Part shown: positions 52,661-60,589 of the stretch, one piece after another
Numbering within the stretch: the first letter of the stretch is position 1
How the letters are laid out: the number at the start of each line of letters is the position of its first letter
DNA from: Schaalia odontolytica
GTDB taxonomy: Bacteria; Actinomycetota; Actinomycetes; Actinomycetales; Actinomycetaceae
Assembly (NCBI RefSeq): GCF_024584435.1
Contig: NZ_CP102197.1
Coordinates: 1,922,001-1,986,000 of the forward strand
Length of the DNA: 64,000 nucleotides
Direction: 5' to 3'
Position numbers and translations under genes: made by a program
The notes under the pieces: model-generated
What the model saw: the letters and a program-made list of their open reading frames with translations, nothing else
What the model was told of the DNA's origin: nothing
Database searches by the model: none

Positions 52661-53866
52661 TCACTTCCCGTGGTACCGGGGGCTGGTCCCGATGTGCATG
52701 GGGTAGGTGATGTCCGAGTTGGACAGGAACGACTCGTCGAGGCCACGGTAGACGTAGGAGTCGTCGTACACGATTTCGGTGGGGACAACGAGGCCATTCG
52801 TATACTGCTGGACCTCCTCGGGAGTGGGGCTGCTTCCCCCGCCCTCGTCCGCCAGGGGGTTTTCATCGGGGTACTGGGAGGGATCCGTGTTGACGAGGCC
52901 TCCTGCATCCGCCGCGCCGTACCCCGTGTACTTGTTCCAGCCGCTCTGGTCGCTCAGACCCGTGTGGGTCAGGGCCTGCAGGAGCTGGTTGGCGGTGGCG
53001 TCGGGCCACTTCTGGCGGGCGAGCGCCAGGAAGCCGGCGACGAGGGGAGCTGAAACAGAGGTTCCCGACGTCTGGATGAGTTGTCCATCTTCGTAATTGC
53101 GATACGTGAAGGGGCCGCCGACGGCTGCGGTGGTGACCCCGTTGCCCCAGGAGGAGTAGTCGGCGCGCTTGCCGCTGGTGTCGATCGAGCTGACTCCTAC
53201 GACACCGGACCACCAGGACAGGGACGAGGCAGTCTCATCCTTTGCTTCGTTGCCTATCGCGTCTGTGATAATGACTCCTTCGGACATTGCGCGTGCCATA
53301 GCCCATTTGAGCCCTATATCGCGGGAGGTGGTTCCGTGTGCGTTGGTGATGATCTGTGCGCCGTCGTTGATGGCGTGATTGATGAGTGAAGCGGGTCCGT
53401 CTTTCTTCGACTTCTTATCGTTGCAGTCTTCCGAGGACGTGTCTCCCGCGGACGGTGCAGATAGCTTGTAGACCACCAGTGTGGCATCGGGTGCTACCCC
53501 GTACGTTGGCGACACAAGGATTGAAGCAAGCGCCGTTCCGTGGCTCTTGGAACGCAGGGATGACGTGACGGTGCAGGGGGTTTTGTCGGTGATGGTTGCG
53601 CCTGTGAGTTCGGGGGCGGTGGTGTCGACTTCGCCGTCGAGGAGGGCGATGGTGACGCCTTGGCCGGTGTAGCCTTTGGCTCGGGCTTGGTCGAGGTGGT
53701 AGTAGGCGTAGTAGGGTTGGTCGGCGGCTGTGATGGTGTCGGCGGCGTGGGCGGGTCCTGCGGGTAGGGCGGCGGTGGCGACGCTGAGGGCGGCCGCGCA
53801 GGCGGCCGCGCGTGCAGCTCGGGCGGCGCGTGTGGGGGGTGTGGTTACCATTGGCGTGGGTCCCAT
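52661..53866 (-). CDS. S8 subtilisin-like secreted protease (mycosin-like, no anchor)
   Basis: 401 aa. Signal peptide to about residue 41 (PAGPAHA). Catalytic Asp77 (LLDGEVD), His109 (SHGTALAS), oxyanion Asn206 (IGNEAKD) and Ser270 (GTSVSAPLVAG). The fold and N-terminal DQPYYAYYHLDQARAKGYTG resemble mycosins of type VII secretion loci, but the C-terminal membrane helix of mycosins is missing and the last 80 residues are polar. It overlaps the 3' end of the preceding small gene; a start at 53851 is also possible. Confidence 0.88.
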   Translation of the reverse strand: MGPTPMVTTPPTRAARAARAAACAAALSVATAALPAGPAHAADTITAADQPYYAYYHLDQARAKGYTGQGVTIALLDGEVDTTAPELTGATITDKTPCTVTSSLRSKSHGTALASILVSPTYGVAPDATLVVYKLSAPSAGDTSSEDCNDKKSKKDGPASLINHAINDGAQIITNAHGTTSRDIGLKWAMARAMSEGVIITDAIGNEAKDETASSLSWWSGVVGVSSIDTSGKRADYSSWGNGVTTAAVGGPFTYRNYEDGQLIQTSGTSVSAPLVAGFLALARQKWPDATANQLLQALTHTGLSDQSGWNKYTGYGAADAGGLVNTDPSQYPDENPLADEGGGSSPTPEEVQQYTNGLVVPTEIVYDDSYVYRGLDESFLSNSDITYPMHIGTSPRYHGK

Positions 53867-54151
53867 CCGTCGTCTTTCGTGGGGGCGGGGGTGATGTCCT
53901 TGTCGGAGCCGTAGGTTTGGGACATGGGGTTGACGTAGCCGGGGGGCAGCTCGTCCTCCTCGTCGAATCTGAAGGGTTCGTACTTGCGTTTGGGGGTCTT
54001 CTTCTCTTCTTTGCTGGCCCCGGCTCCGGCCCCGCCTCCCATGATGCCGCTCATGCCGGGCCTGCCCGCGGCGTTACCTAGGTGTTCCCCCCTGCTCCGC
54101 GTCGTGACGCGTCTGATCGTGCTTCTGGGAGTCGAAACCAACGTCGCTCAC
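53845..54151 (-). pseudogene. Small gene upstream of the protease, probable frameshift
   Basis: GTG 54151 has GGAGGG five bases upstream and starts MSDVGFDSQKHDQTRHDAEQ, but stops after 25 codons. One base fewer in the G-run (six C on the plus strand, 54087-54092) would continue in the frame GEHLGNAAGRPGMSG to DDGWDPRQW, about 101 aa in all. The C-terminal part is acidic and Pro-rich and precedes the protease directly. It may be a type VII-linked small protein; that is a guess from the mycosin neighbour. Confidence 0.55.
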
Positions 54152-54235
54152 AGGACCCTCCGAGAAAGTAAAACGCAAGCCGAGCCTGCGGATGTCAATG
54201 AGATGATGCTCATCATATGACCAACCGGGAAGGGG

Positions 54236-54289
54236 CGCAAAAACCGCCCACAACGACCGGGGGCCGCGGCGCCAGACGCCGCGGCCCCC
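54236..54289 (-). terminator. Terminator of the 202-aa membrane protein gene
   Basis: Perfect 13-bp arms GGGGGCCGCGGCG (54259-54271) and its complement (54277-54289), then on the minus strand a T-run about 16 bases further. 24 bp beyond the stop at 54313. Confidence 0.75.
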
Positions 54290-54312
54290 GTCAGCACAAG
54301 CCTCTCAGAGGG

Positions 54313-54921
54313 TCAGTGTCCTTCGGTTTGCTCGAAGGTAGCCTTCTCGGCATCGGTCTCCGGAACGAAGGAATCGGTGTCCAGATCCGCCCAGTACTCC
54401 TCGGCCCAGGGGTCCTCAATCGGCTGCGAACGCTTCCACAGGATGTAGCCCGCGCCCGCAACCGTACCGACCAGGGCGGTCAGACCCAGGGCGCGCAGCA
54501 CGCGGCACCTGCGGCGCTTGCGCGTCGGGGTCGCCAGCGCGGCGGCCGAGGCCTCCGTTGCGCGGCGCGCACGATCCGACAGGGAGCCGCGAGCCGAGAG
54601 CGCGGCTCCCGCCTGGTTCACAGCGAGCGAGGCGCGCGGCAAGTAGTCATCGACCAGGTGGCCGCGAGCGTTCTCGATCGCGGGACCCGCCGAGGCCGCG
54701 GCAGCCTGGGCGCGAGCCGCAGCGCTGTCGATGGCGGGTGCGGCGTGCTCGATCGCGGAATTCAGCGCGGCCTGGGCGCGGGGGGCGGCCCATTCGACGC
54801 CCTGATTGGCCAGATCCGCCACCTTCACGGCAACCTTCCCGGCGTAAATGGCGGCTGCGTCCCGAAGCTGCTGAGACGAAGCGCGCAGCTTATCTGCATC
54901 GAAAGTCGGCGAAGTAGCCAT
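54313..54921 (-). CDS. Ala-rich helical protein with one membrane helix
   Basis: 202 aa from ATG 54921 (GGAGAC upstream). Long Ala-rich helices to about residue 130 (AAPRAQAALNSAIEHAAPAI) with 11-residue periodicity, a basic stretch TRKRRRCR, one hydrophobic helix (LGLTALVGTVAGAGYILW) and an acidic C-terminal tail (WAEEYWADLDTD). Function unknown; found near the cyclophilin in this genome. Confidence 0.8.
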   Translation of the reverse strand: MATSPTFDADKLRASSQQLRDAAAIYAGKVAVKVADLANQGVEWAAPRAQAALNSAIEHAAPAIDSAAARAQAAAASAGPAIENARGHLVDDYLPRASLAVNQAGAALSARGSLSDRARRATEASAAALATPTRKRRRCRVLRALGLTALVGTVAGAGYILWKRSQPIEDPWAEEYWADLDTDSFVPETDAEKATFEQTEGH

Positions 54922-55071
54922 GATGTCTCCGTTCCTGTCCACGATAAACGGGGCGCGGGCGCGCCACTGACTCCTATTGTGCTACAACCGCCTGTGATCT
55001 GCAGCCCACCACCCCGACAAACTCACCGAACGGACAGGAAACACCCAGGAAAAGATGCAACCATTGTCCAC

Positions 55072-55593
55072 ATGAAAGCAATTCTCCACACCACCGCCGG
55101 CGACATCACCGTCGAACTGTTCCCCAACCACGCCCCCAACACGGTGACCAACTTCGTGTCCCTGGCCAAGGGTGAGCGCGAATGGGTTGACCCCTCGACC
55201 GGTCAGAAGACCTCCCGCCCCCTCTACGACGGCACCATTTTCCACCGCGTCATCCCGGGCTTCATGATCCAGGGAGGCGACCCCCTCGGCACCGGCACCG
55301 GCGGTCCCGGCTACCAGTTCAACGACGAGATCCACCCCGAACTCACCTTCAACGAGCCCTACCTGCTGGCCATGGCCAACGCCGGAAAGCGCATGGGCAA
55401 GGGCACCAACGGCTCCCAGTTCTTCATCACCGTCGCCCCGACCCCCTGGCTCCTGGGCAACCACACGATCTTCGGTAAGGTCGCCGACGAGGACTCCAAG
55501 CGCGTCGTCGACGCCATCGCCGCGACCCCCACGGGCGCGGGCGACCGTCCCGTCACCGACCAGGTCATCAACTCCATCGAGATCGTCGACTGA
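55072..55593 (+). CDS. ppiA: Cyclophilin-type peptidyl-prolyl isomerase
   Basis: Cytosolic protein-folding isomerase, 173 aa. Active-site elements [15 protein letters not shown] (Arg, Phe, Met), [10 protein letters not shown] and [12 protein letters not shown] (Trp, His) are intact. The start ATG 55072 gives [18 protein letters not shown]. Position near crgA/DUF881/pknB matches the mycobacterial ppiA location. Confidence 0.96.
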   Translation: MKAILHTTAGDITVELFPNHAPNTVTNFVSLAKGEREWVDPSTGQKTSRPLYDGTIFHRVIPGFMIQGGDPLGTGTGGPGYQFNDEIHPELTFNEPYLLAMANAGKRMGKGTNGSQFFITVAPTPWLLGNHTIFGKVADEDSKRVVDAIAATPTGAGDRPVTDQVINSIEIVD

Positions 55594-55612
55594 CCGTTCC
55601 TCCTCTTCATCA

Positions 55613-55674
55613 ACGAGGCCGGGGCCGCCCCCGCTGCCCAGCGCAGTTGGCGGGGCGACGCGCCCCGGCCTCGT
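55613..55674. terminator. Large inverted repeat between ppiA and rhomboid gene
   Basis: Arms ACGAGGCCGGGGC (55613-55625) and its complement (55662-55674) with a 36-base loop that can itself pair. Third occurrence of the CCCCGGCCTCGT arm in a gene-end position. Confidence 0.6.
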
Positions 55675-55702
55675 CCCCTACCCGCCGTCCGAAAGGGAAG
55701 CC

Positions 55703-56581
55703 ATGAGCATGCCAAGCTACGGCCAACGCTCCGATCCGCGCGCCGCCCCCGACTGCCCGCGTCACCCCGGAGCGCGCGCCGTCGACTACTGCAAGCGATG
55801 CAACCGCCCCATGTGCGTGGACTGCGTGGTCCCCACCGAGGTGCGCTCCATCTGCGTGGATTGCGCCGCCTCCAAGCGCGGCTGGTCGGGGCGCGTCTCG
55901 CGTGCCTCCGCGGCGGGCGCGCCTGTCGTCACCTACGCGCTCATGGGGATCTGCGTGCTCATGTTCGCCCTCACCTGGCTGGTGCCCTCCGTGGAGTCCT
56001 CGCTGATGCTGGTTCCCGCCCGCCTCATGAGTCAACCCTGGACGATCCTCACGGGAGCCTTCCTGCACGGGGGGATCATGCACATCGGCTTCAACATGCT
56101 GACCCTGTACTGGGTGGGGCGGGCCATCGAACCGGCCCTGGGGCGGTGGCGCTACCTGACCATCTACCTGGTGAGCGCGCTGGGCGGCTCCGCCTTCGTC
56201 ATCGCGTGGTGCCTCATCCAGCCCGCGCAGATCTACGTGGGGACCGTCGGCGCCTCCGGCGCGGTCTTCGGCCTCTTCGGCGCGGTCTTTGTCCTCCAGC
56301 GCCTCCACGGATCCGACACGACATCCATCGTCGCCCTCCTGGTCGCGAACCTCGCCTACGGGTTCATCGCCAGCGGCATCTCCTGGCAGGCGCACATCGG
56401 CGGCCTCGTCGTCGGCGCAGCGGTCACGTGGGCCTTCGCGCGCCTGTCCCGCCCGCGTCCGGGGGTGACCGAGGCGGCGCAGAATCGCCGCGAGGTGTTC
56501 GCGGCACTCGGCATGGTCGCGGGAGCCATCGCGCTCAACGCCCTGGCCTTCCGTCTCCTCCTCGAAGTGTACGGGGCGTGA
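55703..56581 (+). CDS. Rhomboid family intramembrane serine protease
   Basis: 292 aa. N-terminal zinc-finger-like cysteines (CPRH, CKRCNRPMCVDC, CVDC; residues 18-54), then six helices. Catalytic Ser185 in GASGAVFG and His231 in WQAHIGG; Asn131 in HIGFNMLTLYWVG completes the oxyanion site. Substrates unknown. Gene order ppiA-rhomboid-crgA is as in mycobacteria (Rv0009-Rv0011c). Confidence 0.93.
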   Translation: MSMPSYGQRSDPRAAPDCPRHPGARAVDYCKRCNRPMCVDCVVPTEVRSICVDCAASKRGWSGRVSRASAAGAPVVTYALMGICVLMFALTWLVPSVESSLMLVPARLMSQPWTILTGAFLHGGIMHIGFNMLTLYWVGRAIEPALGRWRYLTIYLVSALGGSAFVIAWCLIQPAQIYVGTVGASGAVFGLFGAVFVLQRLHGSDTTSIVALLVANLAYGFIASGISWQAHIGGLVVGAAVTWAFARLSRPRPGVTEAAQNRREVFAALGMVAGAIALNALAFRLLLEVYGA

Positions 56582-56634
56582 GGGGACCGGCACGAGCGAG
56601 TTCCGCGCAAGCTATCTGAGGATGACCTAACATG

Positions 56635-56665
56635 GGGGAGGGTCGGCGACGGACCGACCCTCCCC
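56635..56665 (+). other. 12-bp hairpin just before the DUF364 gene
   Basis: Arms 56635-56646 and 56654-56665 pair perfectly, loop CGACGGA. It ends 20 bases before the ATG 56686, leaving the ribosome site CAGGAG free. Either the rhomboid terminator (no T-run) or a structured leader. Confidence 0.55.
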
Positions 56666-56685
56666 GTAGCTTCGCAGGAGACACC

Positions 56686-57447
56686 ATGACCAGCCCCTGG
56701 GACCTGTACGACGAACTCATCGACGAGATTCCCGCCGACCTGACGGCCACGAGCATCAACACCGAGGGAAAGTGGCGCCGCGTCTCCTCCAGCGACAGCG
56801 GAGTAGGGATGGCCTTCGGCATGAACGTGCAGTCGCGCCCGCGCGCCGTCTCCGACCCCGCCGAGCTTCTCGGACGGCCCCTGCGCGACGTCGCAGCCCT
56901 CGCTAAATCCTGGAACTTCGAGGACGCCGGCATCGGCGTGGCGGCCATCAACGCCTACCACTGCCACCCCGATCGGGCCCTCGCACACGGATTCACACCC
57001 TGCGCCGAAAACAACTGGGCGCGCACCTTCCACCCCTACGCGCCCCTCGTTGCCGACAAGCGAGTGGCCATCATCGGACACTTCCCCTTCGCCCCCGCGG
57101 CCTTGCCCGACGCCGGAGAGCTGATCGTCCTGGAACGCAACCTCTTCGACGGGGACTACCCGGACTCGGCCTGCGAGTACCTGCTTCCCGAGATGGACTA
57201 CGTGTTCATCTCCGGATCCGCCTTCGTCAACAAGACCATCCCGCGCCTGCTCGAACTCGCCGAGGCGGCGCACACGATCGTCCTGGGCCCCTCAACCCCG
57301 GCATCCCCCGCGCTGCTGCGCGCAGGCGCGAAGACCGTCCTGTCGTTCGCCAGCGCGCACGCAGCTCGCCTCGAGGACGGCCTGGCCGGACGTTCCCTTC
57401 TCGGCATGTACGATGCCGGCATGAGGGTCCGACTCAGCCGCGCGTGA
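56686..57447 (+). CDS. DUF364/DUF4213 family protein (putative metal-chelation domain)
   Basis: 253 aa from ATG 56686 with CAGGAG upstream. N-terminal DUF4213-like part (WDLYDELIDEIP) and C-terminal DUF364 Rossmann-like part (KRVAIIGHFPFAP, YVFISGSAFVNKTIPRLLE, VLGPSTPASPALLRAGA). The family has been proposed to bind heavy metals; the role is undefined. No transporter is adjacent here. Confidence 0.85.
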   Translation: MTSPWDLYDELIDEIPADLTATSINTEGKWRRVSSSDSGVGMAFGMNVQSRPRAVSDPAELLGRPLRDVAALAKSWNFEDAGIGVAAINAYHCHPDRALAHGFTPCAENNWARTFHPYAPLVADKRVAIIGHFPFAPAALPDAGELIVLERNLFDGDYPDSACEYLLPEMDYVFISGSAFVNKTIPRLLELAEAAHTIVLGPSTPASPALLRAGAKTVLSFASAHAARLEDGLAGRSLLGMYDAGMRVRLSRA

Positions 57448-57459
57448 GCGTCGGCGCCC

Positions 57460-57723
57460 TCAGCGCCACCGAAGCGTCATCAGGAAACCAACCATCATCG
57501 TTCCGAGACCCACCGCGATGTTCCACGCGCCGAGCTTGGGCACCGGATACGTCCCCGACGAAATGTAGTAGACGACGACCCACAGCAGGCCGAGAATCAT
57601 CAGAGTGATGAAGGCCGGCGCCCACCAGGCGGGGCTGAGCGGAATCCCGTCGGTCCAGTTCTGGATCTCGGTATCGTCCGTGGCCTCGCGCCCGTTCTTC
57701 TTACGCTTCTTGGATTCGGCCAC
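57460..57723 (-). CDS. crgA: Cell division protein CrgA
   Basis: Septal membrane protein that helps recruit FtsI/PBPB and, in mycobacteria, CwsA; 87 aa from GTG 57723 with GGAGGA upstream. Lys-rich N-terminus (SKKRKKNG), then two helices (AWWAPAFITLMILGLLWVV, LGAWNIAVGLGTMMVGF) ending RWR. Divergent from DUF881, the same arrangement as Rv0011c/Rv0012. Confidence 0.95.
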   Translation of the reverse strand: MAESKKRKKNGREATDDTEIQNWTDGIPLSPAWWAPAFITLMILGLLWVVVYYISSGTYPVPKLGAWNIAVGLGTMMVGFLMTLRWR

Positions 57724-57849
57724 GCCAGATCCTCCCTGCTTGGCCCGCGCGGGAACACGAAACGCCCGGCGGTGATGAATTAGTCGCAACACTAGCGTAG
57801 TCTCGGACATGAAAAGTGCCAAAGCGCAGCGCCACGAAAGGAGGGATAG

Positions 57850-58548
57850 ATGCCCGGAATCCGTGCCCGCCACCTGATCGGCGTGCTCGCAGTCACCGTC
57901 GCATCGGGTCTCCTCTTCTCCGTCTCCGCGCTCAACGAACGCCGACACCCCGCCGCCACCTCCGACCTGTCCACCCTCGTGCGCACACGGCAGGAGCAGG
58001 TCCGCCAACTCGAGACAGAGGTCTCCTCCCTGGACGCCGCAATCGAGGGCTTCTCTCCCGCGCAATCGGGCACCGCCGCCGAGGATGCCTTCACCGCGGG
58101 CTCCACGCGGCCCGTCTCCGGGCCCGGCGTCCAGATCACGCTGTCCGACGCTCCCGTCGGCCAGGTCCCCGCGGGAGCCACCCCCGATGACCTCGTCATC
58201 CACCAGCAGGACATCGAGGACACCATGAATGCACTGTGGAGCGGCGGAGCCGAGGCCATGACCGTCCAGGGAGTGCGCGTCACCGACCGCACCGTGATCC
58301 GCTGCATCGGCAACGTCATCCTCGTTGATGGAACCAGCTTCTCCCCGCCCTATGTGATCCAAGCAATCGGTGATCCTGCGGCCCTGCACGCGGCGGTCGC
58401 CTCGAACCCACGTATGGTTAACTACCAGGCCTACGTCGCCAAGTACGGCCTCGGCTGGGACATGCAAACGAAGGACGCACTCAGCTTTGCGCCCGCCACA
58501 ACCTCATCGACCGTCAACTACGCAACCGTGGAGGAAACGAATGGGTGA
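57850..58548 (+). CDS. DUF881 family protein
   Basis: 232 aa, one N-terminal membrane helix (GVLAVTVASGLLFSVSA), a coiled-coil segment (RTRQEQVRQLETEVSSLD) and the DUF881 domain (GPGVQITLSDAP, DLVIHQQDIEDTMNALW). Equivalent of Rv0012. AAAGGAGGG upstream. Its stop overlaps the sortase start by 8 nt, so they form an operon; role in cell envelope is inferred. Confidence 0.92.
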   Translation: MPGIRARHLIGVLAVTVASGLLFSVSALNERRHPAATSDLSTLVRTRQEQVRQLETEVSSLDAAIEGFSPAQSGTAAEDAFTAGSTRPVSGPGVQITLSDAPVGQVPAGATPDDLVIHQQDIEDTMNALWSGGAEAMTVQGVRVTDRTVIRCIGNVILVDGTSFSPPYVIQAIGDPAALHAAVASNPRMVNYQAYVAKYGLGWDMQTKDALSFAPATTSSTVNYATVEETNG

Positions 58549-59302
58549 ACACGTCGCCCCCGCCTCGCCGACGAAGAAGAGACGCTCCAATATCTTCTGG
58601 AACATCGTCGGAGTCGTTGGAGAACTGCTCATCACCTTCGCTTTCGTCATCGGCCTGTTCTCAGTCTGGCAACTCTACTGGACGACCTACGAGGTCTCCG
58701 GCCAGGTCGAGCAAACCATCGCCTCGTTCGAAGAGGACCACCAGCCCACCAAGCGCACCCAGGGCGAGACGCGCACCGACGATCCGCCCGAGTTCACGCG
58801 TGAGGTCGGCGCCGGCGAGGTATACGGCCTCATCCACGTTCCCACCTGGGACTGGATGAAGATCCCCCTCGCCGAGGGCACCACGTCCGACGTGCTCGAC
58901 CAGGGCTGGGCCGGCCACTACGACATGACCACCCAGCCCGGCGGAGTCGGGAACTTCTCCGTCGCCGGACACCGCCGCACCTACGGCAACAACTTCCGTT
59001 GGATCGACCGGCTCACTCAGGGCGACAAGGTCGTCGTGGAAGTCGATGACCACTACCTCGTCTACTCCATGGTTTCCTCCGAGATCATCGACGCCACCGA
59101 CCCCACTCAGATGCGCGTCGTCGCCCCCGTCATTGACGACGTGTCCTGGTCCGAAACACCGACCGAACGATGGATGACCATGACCACGTGCCACCCCGAG
59201 TACGGCAACTGGCAGCGCTTCATCGTCCATCTCAAGTTCGAATCCTGGACTCCGAAGGACACGGGCGTCCCCGCCGAACTCGTCGACGAACCCCAGAACT
59301 GA
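58541..59302 (+). CDS. Class E sortase
   Basis: Membrane-bound transpeptidase that anchors surface proteins; 253 aa. Membrane helix about 22-42, then the sortase domain with His144 (AGHRRTYG), Cys217 (TTCHPEYG) and Arg226. The TLTTC box reads TMTTC. Class E enzymes recognise LAXTG-like signals; no such protein is in this window. Located between DUF881 and trpG as in related actinobacteria. Confidence 0.93.
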   Translation: MGEHVAPASPTKKRRSNIFWNIVGVVGELLITFAFVIGLFSVWQLYWTTYEVSGQVEQTIASFEEDHQPTKRTQGETRTDDPPEFTREVGAGEVYGLIHVPTWDWMKIPLAEGTTSDVLDQGWAGHYDMTTQPGGVGNFSVAGHRRTYGNNFRWIDRLTQGDKVVVEVDDHYLVYSMVSSEIIDATDPTQMRVVAPVIDDVSWSETPTERWMTMTTCHPEYGNWQRFIVHLKFESWTPKDTGVPAELVDEPQN

Positions 59303-59312
59303 AGGACCCCTC

Positions 59313-59474
59313 ATGTACGCATGGATCTTCCGCCACCTGCCCGGACCCATCTGGTTGAAAGTCATCGAGTCTGCGATCCTCATCGGCGCGGTCGTCGCCG
59401 CACTCTTCACCTGGGTCTACCCCTGGGTGCAGACCTACCTGGAGCTCGGGGAATCCTCCGTCGGCGGCGCCTAG
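59313..59474 (+). CDS. 53-aa membrane protein in the DUF881-sortase operon
   Basis: Read directly: MYAWIFRHLPGPIWLKVIES, one helix (ILIGAVVAALFTWVYPWV) and a short polar tail, stop TAG 59472-59474. GAAGGA stands before the ATG, 10 bp after the sortase stop. Small proteins of this layout recur at this place in actinobacterial clusters; function unknown, possibly a sortase or DUF881 partner. Confidence 0.8.
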   Translation: MYAWIFRHLPGPIWLKVIESAILIGAVVAALFTWVYPWVQTYLELGESSVGGA

Positions 59475-59624
59475 CCGCCCACGCGCTACGCGAGGCCGCC
59501 TCGCCCCGGCCTCGCACCGTATCCGCCGCCCGTGTATCGGACGGCGCCCGCGCGAGCCCCGATGCCTCGCCCTACGATGGGTGGCGGAGCAAGAGGCGCG
59601 ACCTCGCACATGGAAGGACCGACG

Positions 59625-60263
59625 TTGGCACGAATCCTCTGCGTTGACAACTACGACTCGTTCGTCTTCACGATCGTGGGCTACCTGCGCCACCTGGGTG
59701 CCGTCGTGGACGTCGTGCGCAACGACGTCGTGGATGCTGCGTGGTTCGAGTCCGGATACGACGGCGTCCTCGTCTCCCCCGGACCGGGCGACCCCAAGAG
59801 CGCCGGAGCATCCCTGCAGACCATCTCGGACTGCGCCGAGCACGAGGTTCCCATGCTGGGGGTGTGCCTGGGACACCAGGCGCTGGGTGAGCTCTTCGGA
59901 GCGACCGTTGGGCACGCGCCCGAACTGATGCACGGCAAGACCTCCGTCATCACGCACGACGGGCGCGGTGTCTTCTCCGGCGTCCCCTCGCCGCTGACGG
60001 TGACCCGCTACCACTCGCTCACGATCGACCCGGCAACGCTTCCCGACGATCTTGAGGTCTCGGCAACCACCGAGCGCGGCATCATCATGGGGGTGCGTCA
60101 CCGCTCCCTGCCCCTCGAGGGCGTCCAGTTCCACCCCGAATCGGTTATGACCCAATCCGGGCACCTGATGCTCGCCAACTGGCTGGCGGCATGCGGCGAT
60201 CTCGGCGCGCGCGAGCGTGCCGCCACCCTCAAACCCGTCGTCGCGCAGCGCTTCACGCTGTAG
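59625..60263 (+). CDS. trpG: Anthranilate / aminodeoxychorismate synthase glutamine amidotransferase
   Basis: Class I glutaminase subunit supplying ammonia for anthranilate or PABA synthesis, 212 aa. GGAAGGA fits a TTG start at 59625 (MARILCVDNYDSF); an in-frame ATG at 59610 would make that site part of the coding sequence. Catalytic Cys81 (GVCLGHQA), His170 and Glu172 (FHPESV) are intact. Mycobacterial equivalent is Rv0013. Whether it serves TrpE or PabB cannot be told here; neither is in the window. Confidence 0.92.
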   Translation: MARILCVDNYDSFVFTIVGYLRHLGAVVDVVRNDVVDAAWFESGYDGVLVSPGPGDPKSAGASLQTISDCAEHEVPMLGVCLGHQALGELFGATVGHAPELMHGKTSVITHDGRGVFSGVPSPLTVTRYHSLTIDPATLPDDLEVSATTERGIIMGVRHRSLPLEGVQFHPESVMTQSGHLMLANWLAACGDLGARERAATLKPVVAQRFTL

Positions 60264-60523
60264 GCCGCGCGGGGCCCTTCAATCGGGCCAATGGGGGGAA
60301 TTACGTCATTTAAAGCGCGCTGTCGGCGTGTCGTCGGCGTGTCGGACCGCTAGTGGTGCAAATCCCCCCGTTTGGTTTTTGCCGTCGCGACCGCCGGCCC
60401 GTGTCGCGGGCGAATCGGGTGCGCCTGAGGGGCCGCGTGCGGGCAGACGCGACGCCGACGCTTTCCTATGTCCCTGGCCGCCTGTGCCCACCACACACAC
60501 GACGAGGCCCACACACACGACGA
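60264..60523. other. Gap between trpG and pknB terminator
   Basis: No gene is supported. Near 60490-60528 an 18-bp unit ACACACGACGAGGCCC recurs in tandem twice. Confidence 0.5.
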
Positions 60524-60561
60524 GGCCCGCGCCCCAGGAAGTGTCCTGGCGGGCGCGGGCC
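60524..60561 (-). terminator. Hairpin after pknB
   Basis: Outer 11-bp stem GGCCCGCGCCC (60524-60534) with 60551-60561 and an inner CAGGA/TCCTG helix, 29 bases beyond the pknB stop. Confidence 0.65.
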
Positions 60562-60589
60562 CCACGCGCGGGCGGCGGTCATGCCGAGG

